Source: Burkholderia pseudomultivorans
Lineage (GTDB): Bacteria; Pseudomonadota; Gammaproteobacteria; Burkholderiales; Burkholderiaceae
Assembly (NCBI RefSeq): GCF_902499075.1
Contig: NZ_CABVPP010000018.1
Span: 1 to 64,000 of the forward strand
DNA: 64,000 bases
Direction of reading: 5' to 3'
The position numbers were made by a program, and so were the translations under genes. The first letter of the stretch is position 1, and every line of letters begins with the position of its first letter. Positions 1-8,691 of this stretch are shown piece by piece. The notes beneath the pieces were generated by a model that was not told the DNA's origin, ran no database searches, and saw only the letters and a program-made list of their open reading frames with translations.

Positions 1-289
1 CGGCCGTCGCGGCCGCAGCCGCGGGGGCCGGTGCGGCCGCGACGGCAGACGGCTCGGCCGACTGCTGCTGCCAGCGCCACGCGCCCCAGCCGCCGACGGC
101 GACCAGCAGCACGACGACGGCCGCGATCGGCGCCTTCAGCGAACGGCGCGGCGGTTCGGCGGGCGGCGTGACACGGCCTTCCAGATTCGCGAGAATGCGC
201 GACTGCTGAGGTCCACCCTCGCCTGCCGGTTTCGTATCGGACAGCAGGCTGGGCGGAGTTTTCGAATTTGAATTTTCCGGCGCACTCAT
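1..289 (-). CDS. T6SS-linked inner-membrane protein, C-terminus cut by window edge
   Basis: Reading leftward from an ATG at 289, the frame stays open to the window edge. It encodes a polar N-terminus of about 55 residues, one predicted membrane helix (residues about 57-71, rich in V, L, A and I), then a W-rich patch and an Ala/Pro-rich stretch. This is the layout of a single-pass protein with a disordered periplasmic linker. It is divergent from tagX, and in Burkholderia T6SS-1 loci a gene often called tagY sits here. I infer that identity from position only, because no catalytic domain lies within the visible part. Confidence 0.6.
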   Translation of the reverse strand, partial: MSAPENSNSKTPPSLLSDTKPAGEGGPQQSRILANLEGRVTPPAEPPRRSLKAPIAAVVVLLVAVGGWGAWRWQQQSAEPSAVAAAPAPAAAAATA

Positions 290-410
290 TCAGCGTCTCA
301 TTGAATCCTGGTTTAATTCACCGCGATAATATAGCCCGGCCTCTCGAAGCAGCCTGATTCTAAGAGCAAGCATTGCAAAACACAATCAATTCCAATTTCC
401 GGGGATTTCA

Positions 411-1256
411 TTGATTGCCGTCGCACTCGTCGCCTATTTCACCCTTGCCGTCGCGGTTGCGGCACTGTTGCTTTTACCGGGTGTCCGCACGACGGTTTTC
501 GAATCCGTCGCCCAGTTTCACGGCCGTCTTACGCGCCGTGCGAACGATCGCGCCGCGCGCACGCGGAGTCAAATTGTTAAATCGGCAAGCGTTACACGCG
601 ACACTTTAAGCGACTTGCAAAATTTACTGATTCGGCGGCGCTTGATGATTATGGTCTCGGCGGGTATTCTTGCGACGCCGCCATTGGTCGCCATCGCGTT
701 ACGCGGCAGGCAATTGTTCCAGTTCGACGACACGGCGCGCGTGCCCGACGAGAAGATCGCCGCGCTATTGCAGGGCGAACAGCTCGTCCCGCCCCCGCCG
801 TTGCCGCCGGAAGTCTTTGCCACCAAGGAAGTCGAGCAGGTGCGGCCGGCGCTGAAGGATGCGAGCCGCGACTGGAATCTGCTGGATCCGGATTTCCGTA
901 CGCGTTTGTTGCTGGTCTACAAGATCATGCACGAACAATATGGTTACGAAATGGCGCTGCTGGAGGGTTACCGGAGCCCGGAACGACAGAACCGGCTTGC
1001 GCAGATGGGCGGCAGCGTGACCAATGCGGCCGCGTTCCAGAGCTATCACCAATTCGGGCTGGCGGCCGACAATGCATTCCTGCGCGACGGCAAGCTGGTC
1101 ATTTCCGAGAAAGATCCGTGGGCCATGCGCGGCTATCAGTTGTACGGGCAGGTCGCCGAGCAGGTTGGCCTGACCTGGGGTGGTCGCTGGAAAATGATGG
1201 ATCTCGGGCACGTGGAATACCATAAACCCGGTTTTAAACTGGGACGCGGCAGCTAG
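411..1256 (+). CDS. tagX: TagX, T6SS-associated M15-family peptidoglycan peptidase
   Basis: 281-residue membrane-anchored VanY/M15-type carboxypeptidase. Zinc ligands are visible as H213 and D220 in the HxxGxAxD signature (YHQFGLAADN), with E269 and H271 in the EYH motif near the C-terminus. There are hydrophobic segments at residues 1-24 and about 77-97. TagX of Acinetobacter is an L,D-endopeptidase needed for T6SS assembly through the cell wall, and the same role is inferred here. The start is a TTG with a GGGGA ribosome site six bases upstream; the frame is open further upstream, so the start is not certain. A terminator follows, so it is probably its own transcript ahead of tssM. Confidence 0.85.
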   Translation: MIAVALVAYFTLAVAVAALLLLPGVRTTVFESVAQFHGRLTRRANDRAARTRSQIVKSASVTRDTLSDLQNLLIRRRLMIMVSAGILATPPLVAIALRGRQLFQFDDTARVPDEKIAALLQGEQLVPPPPLPPEVFATKEVEQVRPALKDASRDWNLLDPDFRTRLLLVYKIMHEQYGYEMALLEGYRSPERQNRLAQMGGSVTNAAAFQSYHQFGLAADNAFLRDGKLVISEKDPWAMRGYQLYGQVAEQVGLTWGGRWKMMDLGHVEYHKPGFKLGRGS

Positions 1257-1339
1257 CCAGGGCTGCCGGACAGGAAATAATGAGGGCGGCATGGGGCTTT
1301 TTAATCACCCGGCAGGAAACGATTTGGGCGGCGCAATCG

Positions 1340-1366
1340 ATCGTGCATTTGGATGCGCGATTTTTT
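1340..1366 (+). terminator. Rho-independent terminator after tagX
   Basis: ATCGTGCAT and ATGCGCGAT form a 9-bp stem with one G-T wobble around a TTGG loop, followed by a run of T. It separates tagX from the tssM operon, so tssM probably has a promoter in 1367-1557. Confidence 0.65.
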
Positions 1367-1557
1367 CGGGCCGCCGCTTCCGTTTTAAATCTCACAGCGT
1401 CCTTTCATTAATGCGCGCGCCGTCTCCGATGCCGCGAGCGCATTGATGCCCGCCCCCTTCACCCCGTTTGACAGCATGGCGACACATCGCGGCGCCACCC
1501 TTGCCGCTCGGCGCGCCTGCGTCGCCTCACCGAATCGCACCGGAACCTGAACGTCCT

Positions 1558-4500
1558 ATGCAACGCATCCTCAACGTGCTGACTCATCCGCGTACGCTCT
1601 CGATCGTCGGGATCGTCGCGCTAGCGGCGATTCTCTTCATCGTCGCCGACATGCTGCAGCTGCCGCTCCTGTGGGCGGCGATCGCGTTCGCGGCGATCCT
1701 CGCGCTGTGGCTCGGCGTCGCGCTGTGGCGCCGCTGGCGCGTGAAGCGCGCGAACCAGCAGCTCGGCGCCGTGCTCGAGGAGCAGGCGGAAACCGGCACG
1801 ATCGCCGCGCCGGCCGCGGCCGCCGCCGGGCCCGATACGCGCACCGCCGACCTCGACGTGCTACGCACGCGTCTGTCCGACGCGGTGAAGACGATCAAGA
1901 CCTCGAAGATCGGCCAGGTGTCGGGCGGCTCCGCGCTGTACGAACTGCCGTGGTACATCGTGATCGGCAACCCGGCCGCCGGCAAGAGCAGCGCGGTGAT
2001 CAACTCCGGCCTGCAGTTCCCGTTCGCCGACAAGAACAGCGCGGTGATCCACGGCATCGGCGGCACGCGCAACTGCGACTGGTTCTTCACGACCGAAGGC
2101 ATCCTGCTCGACACCGCGGGCCGCTACTCGGTGCATGAAGAAGACCGCACCGAATGGCTCGGCTTCCTCGGGCTGCTGAAGCGCTACCGTCCGAAGGCGC
2201 CGATCAACGGCATCATCGTCACCGCGAGCATCGCCGAACTCACCGGCAACCGCCCCGAATTCGCGATCAACCTCGCGAAAAACCTCCGCCAGCGCGTTCA
2301 GGAGCTGACGGAAAAGCTCGAAGTGTTCGCACCGGTCTACGTGATGTTCACCAAGGCCGACCTGATCACCGGCTTCACCGAATTCTTCAGCAGCAGCGAC
2401 AAGCACGAATACGACCGCGTATGGGGCGCGACGCTGCCGTACGAGCCCGACGAGAAGCGCGACGTCGTCGCGCTGTTCGACGAGCGCTTCGAGGAACTGT
2501 ACGAAGGCCTGAAGGAAATCAGCGTCGCGCAGCTGTCGCTGTCGCGCGGCAACCAGCTGTCGCCGGGCCAGTTGAGCTTCCCGCTCGAGTTCTCGACGGT
2601 CAAGCCGGCGCTGCGCGCCTTCCTCGCGACGCTGTTCGAGAACAACCCGTTCCAGTACAAGCCGATCTTCCGCGGCTTCTATTTCACCAGCGCGCTGCAG
2701 GAAGGCGAAACCAGCAGCACGGCCGCGCAGCGCATCGCGCACCGCTTCGGCCTCGACGCGAACGCGCTGCCGAAGCCGCACAGCGCGTTCTCGAAGAACG
2801 GCTTCTTCCTGCGCGACCTGTTCTCGAAGGTGATCTTCGCGGACCGCCAGACGGTGCGCCAGTTCGCGAGCCCGACCAAGACGCGCCTGCGCTATGCGAC
2901 CTTCTTCGGCTTCGTCGCGGCGCTCGCGCTCGCGCTCGGCGGCTGGACCTGGTCGACGATCGGCAACCAGCAGCTGGTCGCGAACGTGCAGGCCGACCTC
3001 GACAACGTGACGCGCCTGCAGCAGGGCCGCAACGACCTGCAGTCGCGCCTGCAGGCGATGGACATCCTCGAGGACCGGATCGACCAGCTCGAGCAGTTCC
3101 GCCGCGACAAGCCGCTGTCGGTCTCGCTCGGCCTGTACCAGGGCGACCGCCTCGAACAGCACCTGCTGACCGAGTACTACAACGGCGTGCGCCAGATCCT
3201 GCTGAACCCGGTATCGCAGAACCTCGCGTCGTTCCTGAAGGACGTGAACGCGCACCCCGACCAGCTCGTGCCGATGACGCGCCCGCCCGAGTCGGGCGCC
3301 GTGCAGGCGAACGCGCTGCCGGTGTCGACGAACCCGGCGGGCGCCGCACCGCAGGCCGGCGCCGCGCAGCCGTCGTCGTCCGTCGCGGGCGCGCTGGCCG
3401 CGCCGCAACCGCCGGCTGCGCCGCAGAGCGGCCTCTACAGCGACGCGTCGCCGACCAACGTGCAGGACGCGTACAACGCGCTGAAGACCTACCTGATGCT
3501 GTCCGACAAGCGCCACGTCGAACAGGCGCACCTGACCGACCAGCTCGCCCGCTTCTGGCGCGGCTGGCTCGAGACGAATCGCGGCAACATGCCGCGCGAC
3601 GAGATGATCAAGAGCGCCGAGCGCATGATCTCGTTCTATCTCGCCCGCGTGAACGACAACGACTGGCCGATGATCGACGCGAACTACGCGCTCGTCGACC
3701 AGACCCGCGAGAACCTGCGCCGCGTCGTGCGCGGGATGCCGGCCCGCCAGCGCGTCTACGAGGAAATCAAGGCGCGCGCATCGACCCGCTTCGCGCCGAT
3801 GACGGTCGCGCGCATCGTCGGCGACGGCAACCAGTCGCTGGTCGCGGGCAGCTACGCGATTCCGGGCACGTTCACGCGCGAGGCATGGTTCGACTACGTG
3901 CAGCCGGCGATCCGCGATGCGGCGACCAAGGAACTGCAGGCGAAGGACTGGGTGCTGAACACGTCGACGCAGGACGACCTGACGCTCGAGGGCAGCCCCG
4001 AGCAGATCCAGAAGACGCTGGTCGGCATGTACAAGACCGAGTATGCGCAGCACTGGCAGAAGTTCATGCAGGGCATCGCAGTGCAGGGCTTCAGCAGCTT
4101 CGGCCAGGCCGTCGACGGCATGAACCGCCTCGGCGACCCGCAGGATTCGCCGATCCGCAAGATCCTCGAGACCGCGTACGACCAGACCTCGTGGGACAAC
4201 CCGTCGCTCGCGAACGTGACGATCAAGAAGGCGCAGACCGGCGTCGTGAACTGGGTCAAGCAGCTGTTCACGCGCTCGCAGGCCGGCCAGATCGCGGCCG
4301 CCAACATCGACATCAACGGCAATCCGGTCGAGGTGCCGATGGGTCCGATCGGCCAGGAGTTCATCGGCCTCGCGCGGATCGTCGCGACGCATGACGGCAC
4401 GTCGTTGCTGAAGGGCTACATGGACACGCTGTCGAAGGTGCGCACGCGCTTCAACGTGATCAAGAACCAGGGCGATCCGGGCCCGGGCGCGCGCCAGCTG

Positions 4501-5505
4501 ATGCAGCAGACGCTCGACGGCAACGGTTCGGAGCTGGCCGATTCGCTGAAGTTCGTCGACGAGCAGATGCTGACGGGCCTCACCGACTCGCAGCGCAAGT
4601 CGCTGCGTCCGCTGCTGGTGCGGCCGCTGATGCAGGCGTTCTCGGTCGTGATCCAGCCGGCCAGCGTCGAAGTCAACAAGGTGTGGAACGCGCAGGTCTA
4701 TCAGGCGTTCCAGAGCTCGCTCGCGACCAAGTACCCGTTCGCCGCGAACGCGAAGGTCGAGGCCGGCGCCGGCGAGATCGCGCAGGTGTTCGGTCCGGAC
4801 GGCTCGATCGCGAAGTTCGTCGGCACGACGCTCGGGCCGCTCGCGGTGCGTCGCGGCGACACGCTCGCGGCGCGCACGTGGGGCGACATGGGCCTCGCGC
4901 TGTCGCCGGACTTCACGAACGGCTTCGCGCGCTGGGTCGCGCCGCTGTCCGGCGGCGCCGCAGGCGGCGCGGCCGCGTCGTCCGAGCCGCAGACGGTGTT
5001 CCAGATCCTGCCGCAGCCGAGCACGGGCACGACGGAATACACGATCGCGATCGACGGCCAGCAACTGCGCTACCGCAACACGCCGCCGCAGTGGACCAAC
5101 TTCGTGTGGCCGAACCCGCAGGGTTCGCCGGGCGCGACGCTGTCCGCGACCACCTTCGACGGCCGCACGATCCAGCTCGTCAACGAGCCGGGCCGCTACG
5201 GTCTCGAGAAGCTGATCAACTCGGCGCAGCGCAAGCGCCGTCCGGACGGCACCTTCGACCTGACGTGGGCACAAGGCAGCGTGAGCGTGTCGGTGACGAT
5301 GCGCATCATCAGCACGTCGCAGCCGACCGGCGGCGGCGGCGACCAGCCGCAGCAGCAGAGCCTGCGCGGGCTGCAGCTGCCGTCGTCGGTCGCCGACGTG
5401 AGCGCGGGCGCCGCGCAGAACGCGGCCCAGACCGGCGCCGGCGCGCCGGGCGCCGCGCCGGCCGTCGCGGCCGCTACCGGAACGAATGCACAGGGGGCGC
5501 AATGA
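1558..5505 (+). CDS. tssM: TssM, T6SS inner-membrane core protein (IcmF family)
   Basis: 1315-residue central component of the T6SS membrane complex. Two membrane helices lie near the N-terminus (about residues 14-55). A cytoplasmic NTPase-like domain has Walker A GNPAAGKS at 137-144 and a DTAGRY motif. A third helix at about residue 445 leads to the large periplasmic part that binds TssJ. The C-terminus is a low-complexity Ala/Gly/Gln tail. A TTG 90 bases upstream would add 30 unconserved-looking residues, so I prefer the ATG at 1558. It overlaps tagF by ATGA, indicating a tssM-tagF-tagN operon. Confidence 0.93.
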   Translation: MQRILNVLTHPRTLSIVGIVALAAILFIVADMLQLPLLWAAIAFAAILALWLGVALWRRWRVKRANQQLGAVLEEQAETGTIAAPAAAAAGPDTRTADLDVLRTRLSDAVKTIKTSKIGQVSGGSALYELPWYIVIGNPAAGKSSAVINSGLQFPFADKNSAVIHGIGGTRNCDWFFTTEGILLDTAGRYSVHEEDRTEWLGFLGLLKRYRPKAPINGIIVTASIAELTGNRPEFAINLAKNLRQRVQELTEKLEVFAPVYVMFTKADLITGFTEFFSSSDKHEYDRVWGATLPYEPDEKRDVVALFDERFEELYEGLKEISVAQLSLSRGNQLSPGQLSFPLEFSTVKPALRAFLATLFENNPFQYKPIFRGFYFTSALQEGETSSTAAQRIAHRFGLDANALPKPHSAFSKNGFFLRDLFSKVIFADRQTVRQFASPTKTRLRYATFFGFVAALALALGGWTWSTIGNQQLVANVQADLDNVTRLQQGRNDLQSRLQAMDILEDRIDQLEQFRRDKPLSVSLGLYQGDRLEQHLLTEYYNGVRQILLNPVSQNLASFLKDVNAHPDQLVPMTRPPESGAVQANALPVSTNPAGAAPQAGAAQPSSSVAGALAAPQPPAAPQSGLYSDASPTNVQDAYNALKTYLMLSDKRHVEQAHLTDQLARFWRGWLETNRGNMPRDEMIKSAERMISFYLARVNDNDWPMIDANYALVDQTRENLRRVVRGMPARQRVYEEIKARASTRFAPMTVARIVGDGNQSLVAGSYAIPGTFTREAWFDYVQPAIRDAATKELQAKDWVLNTSTQDDLTLEGSPEQIQKTLVGMYKTEYAQHWQKFMQGIAVQGFSSFGQAVDGMNRLGDPQDSPIRKILETAYDQTSWDNPSLANVTIKKAQTGVVNWVKQLFTRSQAGQIAAANIDINGNPVEVPMGPIGQEFIGLARIVATHDGTSLLKGYMDTLSKVRTRFNVIKNQGDPGPGARQLMQQTLDGNGSELADSLKFVDEQMLTGLTDSQRKSLRPLLVRPLMQAFSVVIQPASVEVNKVWNAQVYQAFQSSLATKYPFAANAKVEAGAGEIAQVFGPDGSIAKFVGTTLGPLAVRRGDTLAARTWGDMGLALSPDFTNGFARWVAPLSGGAAGGAAASSEPQTVFQILPQPSTGTTEYTIAIDGQQLRYRNTPPQWTNFVWPNPQGSPGATLSATTFDGRTIQLVNEPGRYGLEKLINSAQRKRRPDGTFDLTWAQGSVSVSVTMRIISTSQPTGGGGDQPQQQSLRGLQLPSSVADVSAGAAQNAAQTGAGAPGAAPAVAAATGTNAQGAQ

Positions 5506-6491
5506 CGCAAACCGTTCAGGCGCAAGTCGCCTACTTCGGCAAGATTCCTTCGCGCGGCGACTTCGTGAAGAGCGCGCACAATCCGCAGCTGCTGCAGACG
5601 CTCGACCGCTGGATCGCACAGGCGCTCGAACTGCTCGCGGAGGATCCGCGCTGGAAGCTCGTCTACGAGGATGCGAAGCCGATGCACTTCGCGTTCCTCG
5701 GTTCGCGCAGCAAGCTCGCGATCGCCGGGCACATGGTCGCGAGCCACGACGTGTCGATGCGCCGCTTTCCGTTCCTCGGCGCGACCGCGCTCGAAGTCGA
5801 CCGGCCGCTCGCGTTCCTCGCGCGCAGCCCGCTCGCGTTCGCGCGCCTGTGGTCGCGCATCGCCGCGCAGATGCCGCCGCTGCTCGGCAAGGACGAGCCA
5901 CCGGGCGCGCTGCAGGCGCTCGGCGACACGCAGGTGCCGATCGACGTCGGCGGCCCCGGCACGTCGCATGACGGCACCTTCAACGATTTCGTCGAGCACC
6001 AGTCGCTGTACGGCCTGCAGCAGATGCTGCTCGAGAGCGGCCATCCGGTGCGGCTGCGCGGCGCGATGCTCGCGCTCGGCTCGCTGCTGCGCCCGGTGAT
6101 GCAGAGCGGCTCGTCGCACATCGAGCGCGGCCTCACGCTGCCGCTGCCGGTCGACCCGTTCTACCGCAGCCTGGTCGCCGCGTTCTGGCTCGAACTGATC
6201 GCCCCGTTCGTCGCGCAGGCCGACTTCGAGCTCGCGATCTTCATCGGCACGATCGCCGAGCGCGAGCGGCTCATCATCGGCTTCAACGGCGCGTCGGCGA
6301 AGACGCTGCTGAGCGTCGTCGACCCGCAGACCTACGCCGCCCACAACATCGACATCGACGATCCCGAGTGGATCGACGCCCATGCGCAAAACGATCAGCA
6401 GATCAGCAAGCTCGTCAGCTACCTCGACCAACCGCAACTGTCGCTGCGCGTCGCAATCGACGCGTTCCGCGAAGCGTTCATCGGAGGCTGA
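5502..6491 (+). CDS. tagF: TagF, T6SS post-translational regulator (ImpM/DUF2094 family)
   Basis: 329 residues, beginning with the family signature AYFGKIPSRGDFV. In Pseudomonas, TagF represses T6SS assembly post-translationally by holding the Fha scaffold. No Fha, PpkA or PppA genes are visible in this locus, so here it may act on a core component or a distantly encoded partner. Its start overlaps the tssM stop (ATGA) and its stop is five bases before tagN, so the three genes are almost certainly co-transcribed and translationally coupled. Confidence 0.9.
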   Translation: MTQTVQAQVAYFGKIPSRGDFVKSAHNPQLLQTLDRWIAQALELLAEDPRWKLVYEDAKPMHFAFLGSRSKLAIAGHMVASHDVSMRRFPFLGATALEVDRPLAFLARSPLAFARLWSRIAAQMPPLLGKDEPPGALQALGDTQVPIDVGGPGTSHDGTFNDFVEHQSLYGLQQMLLESGHPVRLRGAMLALGSLLRPVMQSGSSHIERGLTLPLPVDPFYRSLVAAFWLELIAPFVAQADFELAIFIGTIAERERLIIGFNGASAKTLLSVVDPQTYAAHNIDIDDPEWIDAHAQNDQQISKLVSYLDQPQLSLRVAIDAFREAFIGG

Positions 6492-6495
6492 CGGG

Positions 6496-7449
6496 ATGCA
6501 CCAGATGACTCACGCCCGGCGCACGCCGGGTGCCGCCCTCCGCGCCGCCCTCCTCGCTGCCGGGCTCGTCGCGAGCAGCGCGAGCTTCGCGCAGAACACC
6601 GGCGCGACCGTCACGCCGGTCGGCAACGGCACGGTCGCGACGGCCGCGCTGCCCGCGAACGCGAATCCCGGCGCGGTGCCGCCGGCCGCCGGCTCGGTCG
6701 TGCACGGCACGGCCGGCACCGCGGGCACGATCACGCCGCCGCCCGCGAACGCGACGCCCGGCCAGGTGGTCGTCGGCGGCAAGGTGCCCGACGAGGCGAC
6801 CAAGGCCGCCGTGCTGCAGAAGCTGCGCGACACCTACGGCGCGGCGAACGTGGTCGACCAGATCGAGGTCGGCGACGTCGCGACGCCGCCGAACTGGAGC
6901 GCGAACGTGCAGAAGCTGCTCGGGCCGCAGCTCAAGCAGATCAGCAAGGGACAGCTGAAGATCAACGGCACGCAGATCGAGATGAAGGGCGAGGTGCACA
7001 ACGAGGCGCAGCGCCAGCAGCTCGCGAGCGACATGGCGAACACGCTGAACCCGACCTACACGATCCGCAACGGGCTGCGCGTGTCGGCGTCCGAGCAGGG
7101 GCTGCTCGACCAGACGCTCGCGAACCGGACGATCGAGTTCGAAACGGGCAGCGCGACGCTGACGCCGCAGGGCAAGCAGATTCTCGACCAGATGGCGGCC
7201 GCGCTCGCGAAGATGCCGAACCGCACGGTCGACATCATCGGCCACACCGACAACTCGGGGAACCGTACGTCGAACATCGCGCTGAGCCAGGCGCGCGCGG
7301 ATGCGGTGAAGGGTTACCTGATCACGAAGAACATCACGCCGCAGCAGATGACGACGACGGGCGTCGGGCCGGATCAGCCGATCGCCCCGAACGATACGGC
7401 CGAAGGGCGGGCGAGGAATCGGCGGATCGAGTTCCGGGTGGGGCAGTAA
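6496..7449 (+). CDS. tagN: TagN, OmpA-family peptidoglycan-binding protein
   Basis: 317 residues with a signal peptide (about residues 1-32, cleavage near ASFAQ). A Pro/Ala-rich linker and a BON-like middle part follow. The C-terminal OmpA domain has the peptidoglycan-binding segment DIIGHTDNSGNR and the terminal RARNRRIEF motif. It should anchor the T6SS membrane complex to the cell wall. A GGAGG ribosome site lies eight bases before the chosen ATG. It is the last gene of the tssM operon and is followed by a strong terminator, converging with tssA. Confidence 0.88.
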   Translation: MHQMTHARRTPGAALRAALLAAGLVASSASFAQNTGATVTPVGNGTVATAALPANANPGAVPPAAGSVVHGTAGTAGTITPPPANATPGQVVVGGKVPDEATKAAVLQKLRDTYGAANVVDQIEVGDVATPPNWSANVQKLLGPQLKQISKGQLKINGTQIEMKGEVHNEAQRQQLASDMANTLNPTYTIRNGLRVSASEQGLLDQTLANRTIEFETGSATLTPQGKQILDQMAAALAKMPNRTVDIIGHTDNSGNRTSNIALSQARADAVKGYLITKNITPQQMTTTGVGPDQPIAPNDTAEGRARNRRIEFRVGQ

Positions 7450-7490
7450 CGCCAGCCGGCCGCCCGTCGCGGGGGCGGCCCGGCCGACAG

Positions 7491-7522
7491 CGGGCGGCGC
7501 CGGAAAGGGCGCCGCCCGTTTT
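7491..7522 (+). terminator. Terminator of the tssM-tagF-tagN operon
   Basis: Perfect 11-bp GC stem (CGGGCGGCGCC paired with GGCGCCGCCCG) around a short GGAAAG loop, followed by TTTTGCGTTT on the plus strand. It lies between convergent tagN and tssA. Confidence 0.85.
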
Positions 7523-7526
7523 GCGT

Positions 7527-8648
7527 TTACGACTGCTCGTCCGGCCTCACCCCCAGCAGCTCGCGAATATGCGACAGCGAGCCGTCGTCCTTCACGACGC
7601 TCTCGAGCCACTTGTGCAGCGGCATGTCGGCCCATTCGGCCGCCTTGTCGGCGAGATACGCGACCGGGCTGTGCGGCTCGGTCTGGCGGAAATAGCGTGC
7701 GACCGCGCGCAATTGGTCGACGGCCTGCGCACGGTTCTGGATGCCGGCGATCATCTGCGGCGCCGGCGCGCGCGGAACGGACTGCGGCTGCACGTGAGTC
7801 TCCTCGGTCTGGATCGGATTGCCGAACACCGGCTCGATGCGCTCGGGCTGCGCGGACGCCGCCGCCTGCGTATGCGGCGCGCTGCCCGTATAGCCCTGCT
7901 CGCGCGCAAAGCGCTCGGCAAGCCGGTATACGGTCTCGAACGCGTCGCGCGCCTGCCGGAAGCTCGGCGCGGAATCGCCCGCGCGGCCGACCAGCGTTTC
8001 CTCGAACGCGTCGAGCGCGAACTCGAACGCCTTCAGGTTCGCGAGCAGCGTCGCGTAGAACGCGATCGGCGTCACGCGCCGCGACGCGTCGATCTGCTCG
8101 ACCGACGGCTTGCCGCGCGCGATGTCGTCCGCGTGCTCGGGGTCGCGCTTGATCGCCTGCGCGACGTGCTGCGCGACTTCCCAGTCGAGCGTGGTGAACG
8201 CGTTCGACGCGCCGTCCGTCATCGGAATGCCGCGCAGCAGCTCGGCCGTGCGGCCGGACAGCCACGCGACGTTGCCGAGCCGGTATTCGATGTCGTCGCC
8301 TTCCGGCAGCGGGTGCACGGTGTCCCAGTACTCGCGGCACAGCCCTTCGAGCAGCGCATAGCCGTCGGTGAGGCCCGTGATGCCGTCCTCGAGCGCGAGC
8401 GCCTCGGTGAGCCACACCGCGAGCCGCAGGTCCTTGGTGCGCGTGCGCAGCAGTTCGCTCGCGCGATCGACGACGAAGCCCCAGTCGGCTTCCTTGATCT
8501 CGGTCACCCATTCGCCCTGGTCGAGCGTCGGGTCGTCGTAGCGCCGCGCTTCCTGGATCGCGTCGAATTCGTTCGAGAACAGCAGGTCGTCGCCGGTGGG
8601 CGACGCGTCGCTGACCGGCGTCAGCAGCTCGGGAAGATTGATCGGCAT
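7527..8648 (-). CDS. tssA: TssA, T6SS baseplate/tail-assembly protein (ImpA N-terminal domain)
   Basis: 373 residues. The N-terminus carries the ImpA_N pattern (LLTPVSDASPTGDDL, then WVTEIKEADW). This is followed by a linker and a C-terminal helical region with EPHSPVAYLADKAAEWADMPLHKW, the conserved TssA segment. TssA primes baseplate and sheath assembly. It is the last gene of the nine-gene leftward operon starting at tagM; 43 bp separate it from tssH. Confidence 0.9.
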   Translation of the reverse strand: MPINLPELLTPVSDASPTGDDLLFSNEFDAIQEARRYDDPTLDQGEWVTEIKEADWGFVVDRASELLRTRTKDLRLAVWLTEALALEDGITGLTDGYALLEGLCREYWDTVHPLPEGDDIEYRLGNVAWLSGRTAELLRGIPMTDGASNAFTTLDWEVAQHVAQAIKRDPEHADDIARGKPSVEQIDASRRVTPIAFYATLLANLKAFEFALDAFEETLVGRAGDSAPSFRQARDAFETVYRLAERFAREQGYTGSAPHTQAAASAQPERIEPVFGNPIQTEETHVQPQSVPRAPAPQMIAGIQNRAQAVDQLRAVARYFRQTEPHSPVAYLADKAAEWADMPLHKWLESVVKDDGSLSHIRELLGVRPDEQS

Positions 8649-8691
8649 GGTTCAGTGAATCCGTTGAGGCATGAGGTTGCGCGGGCCGCGC

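Noticed and set aside
1468-1557. TTG-started N-terminal extension of tssM
   Set aside because: 30 Pro/Ala-rich residues before the normal membrane helix and no ribosome site; ATG 1558 gives the usual family start.
1861-5901. Very long open frame (over 1300 codons) antisense to tssM and tagF
   Set aside because: Arg/Ala-rich translation with no domains; it mirrors the GC3-biased sense genes, which have clear T6SS homology.
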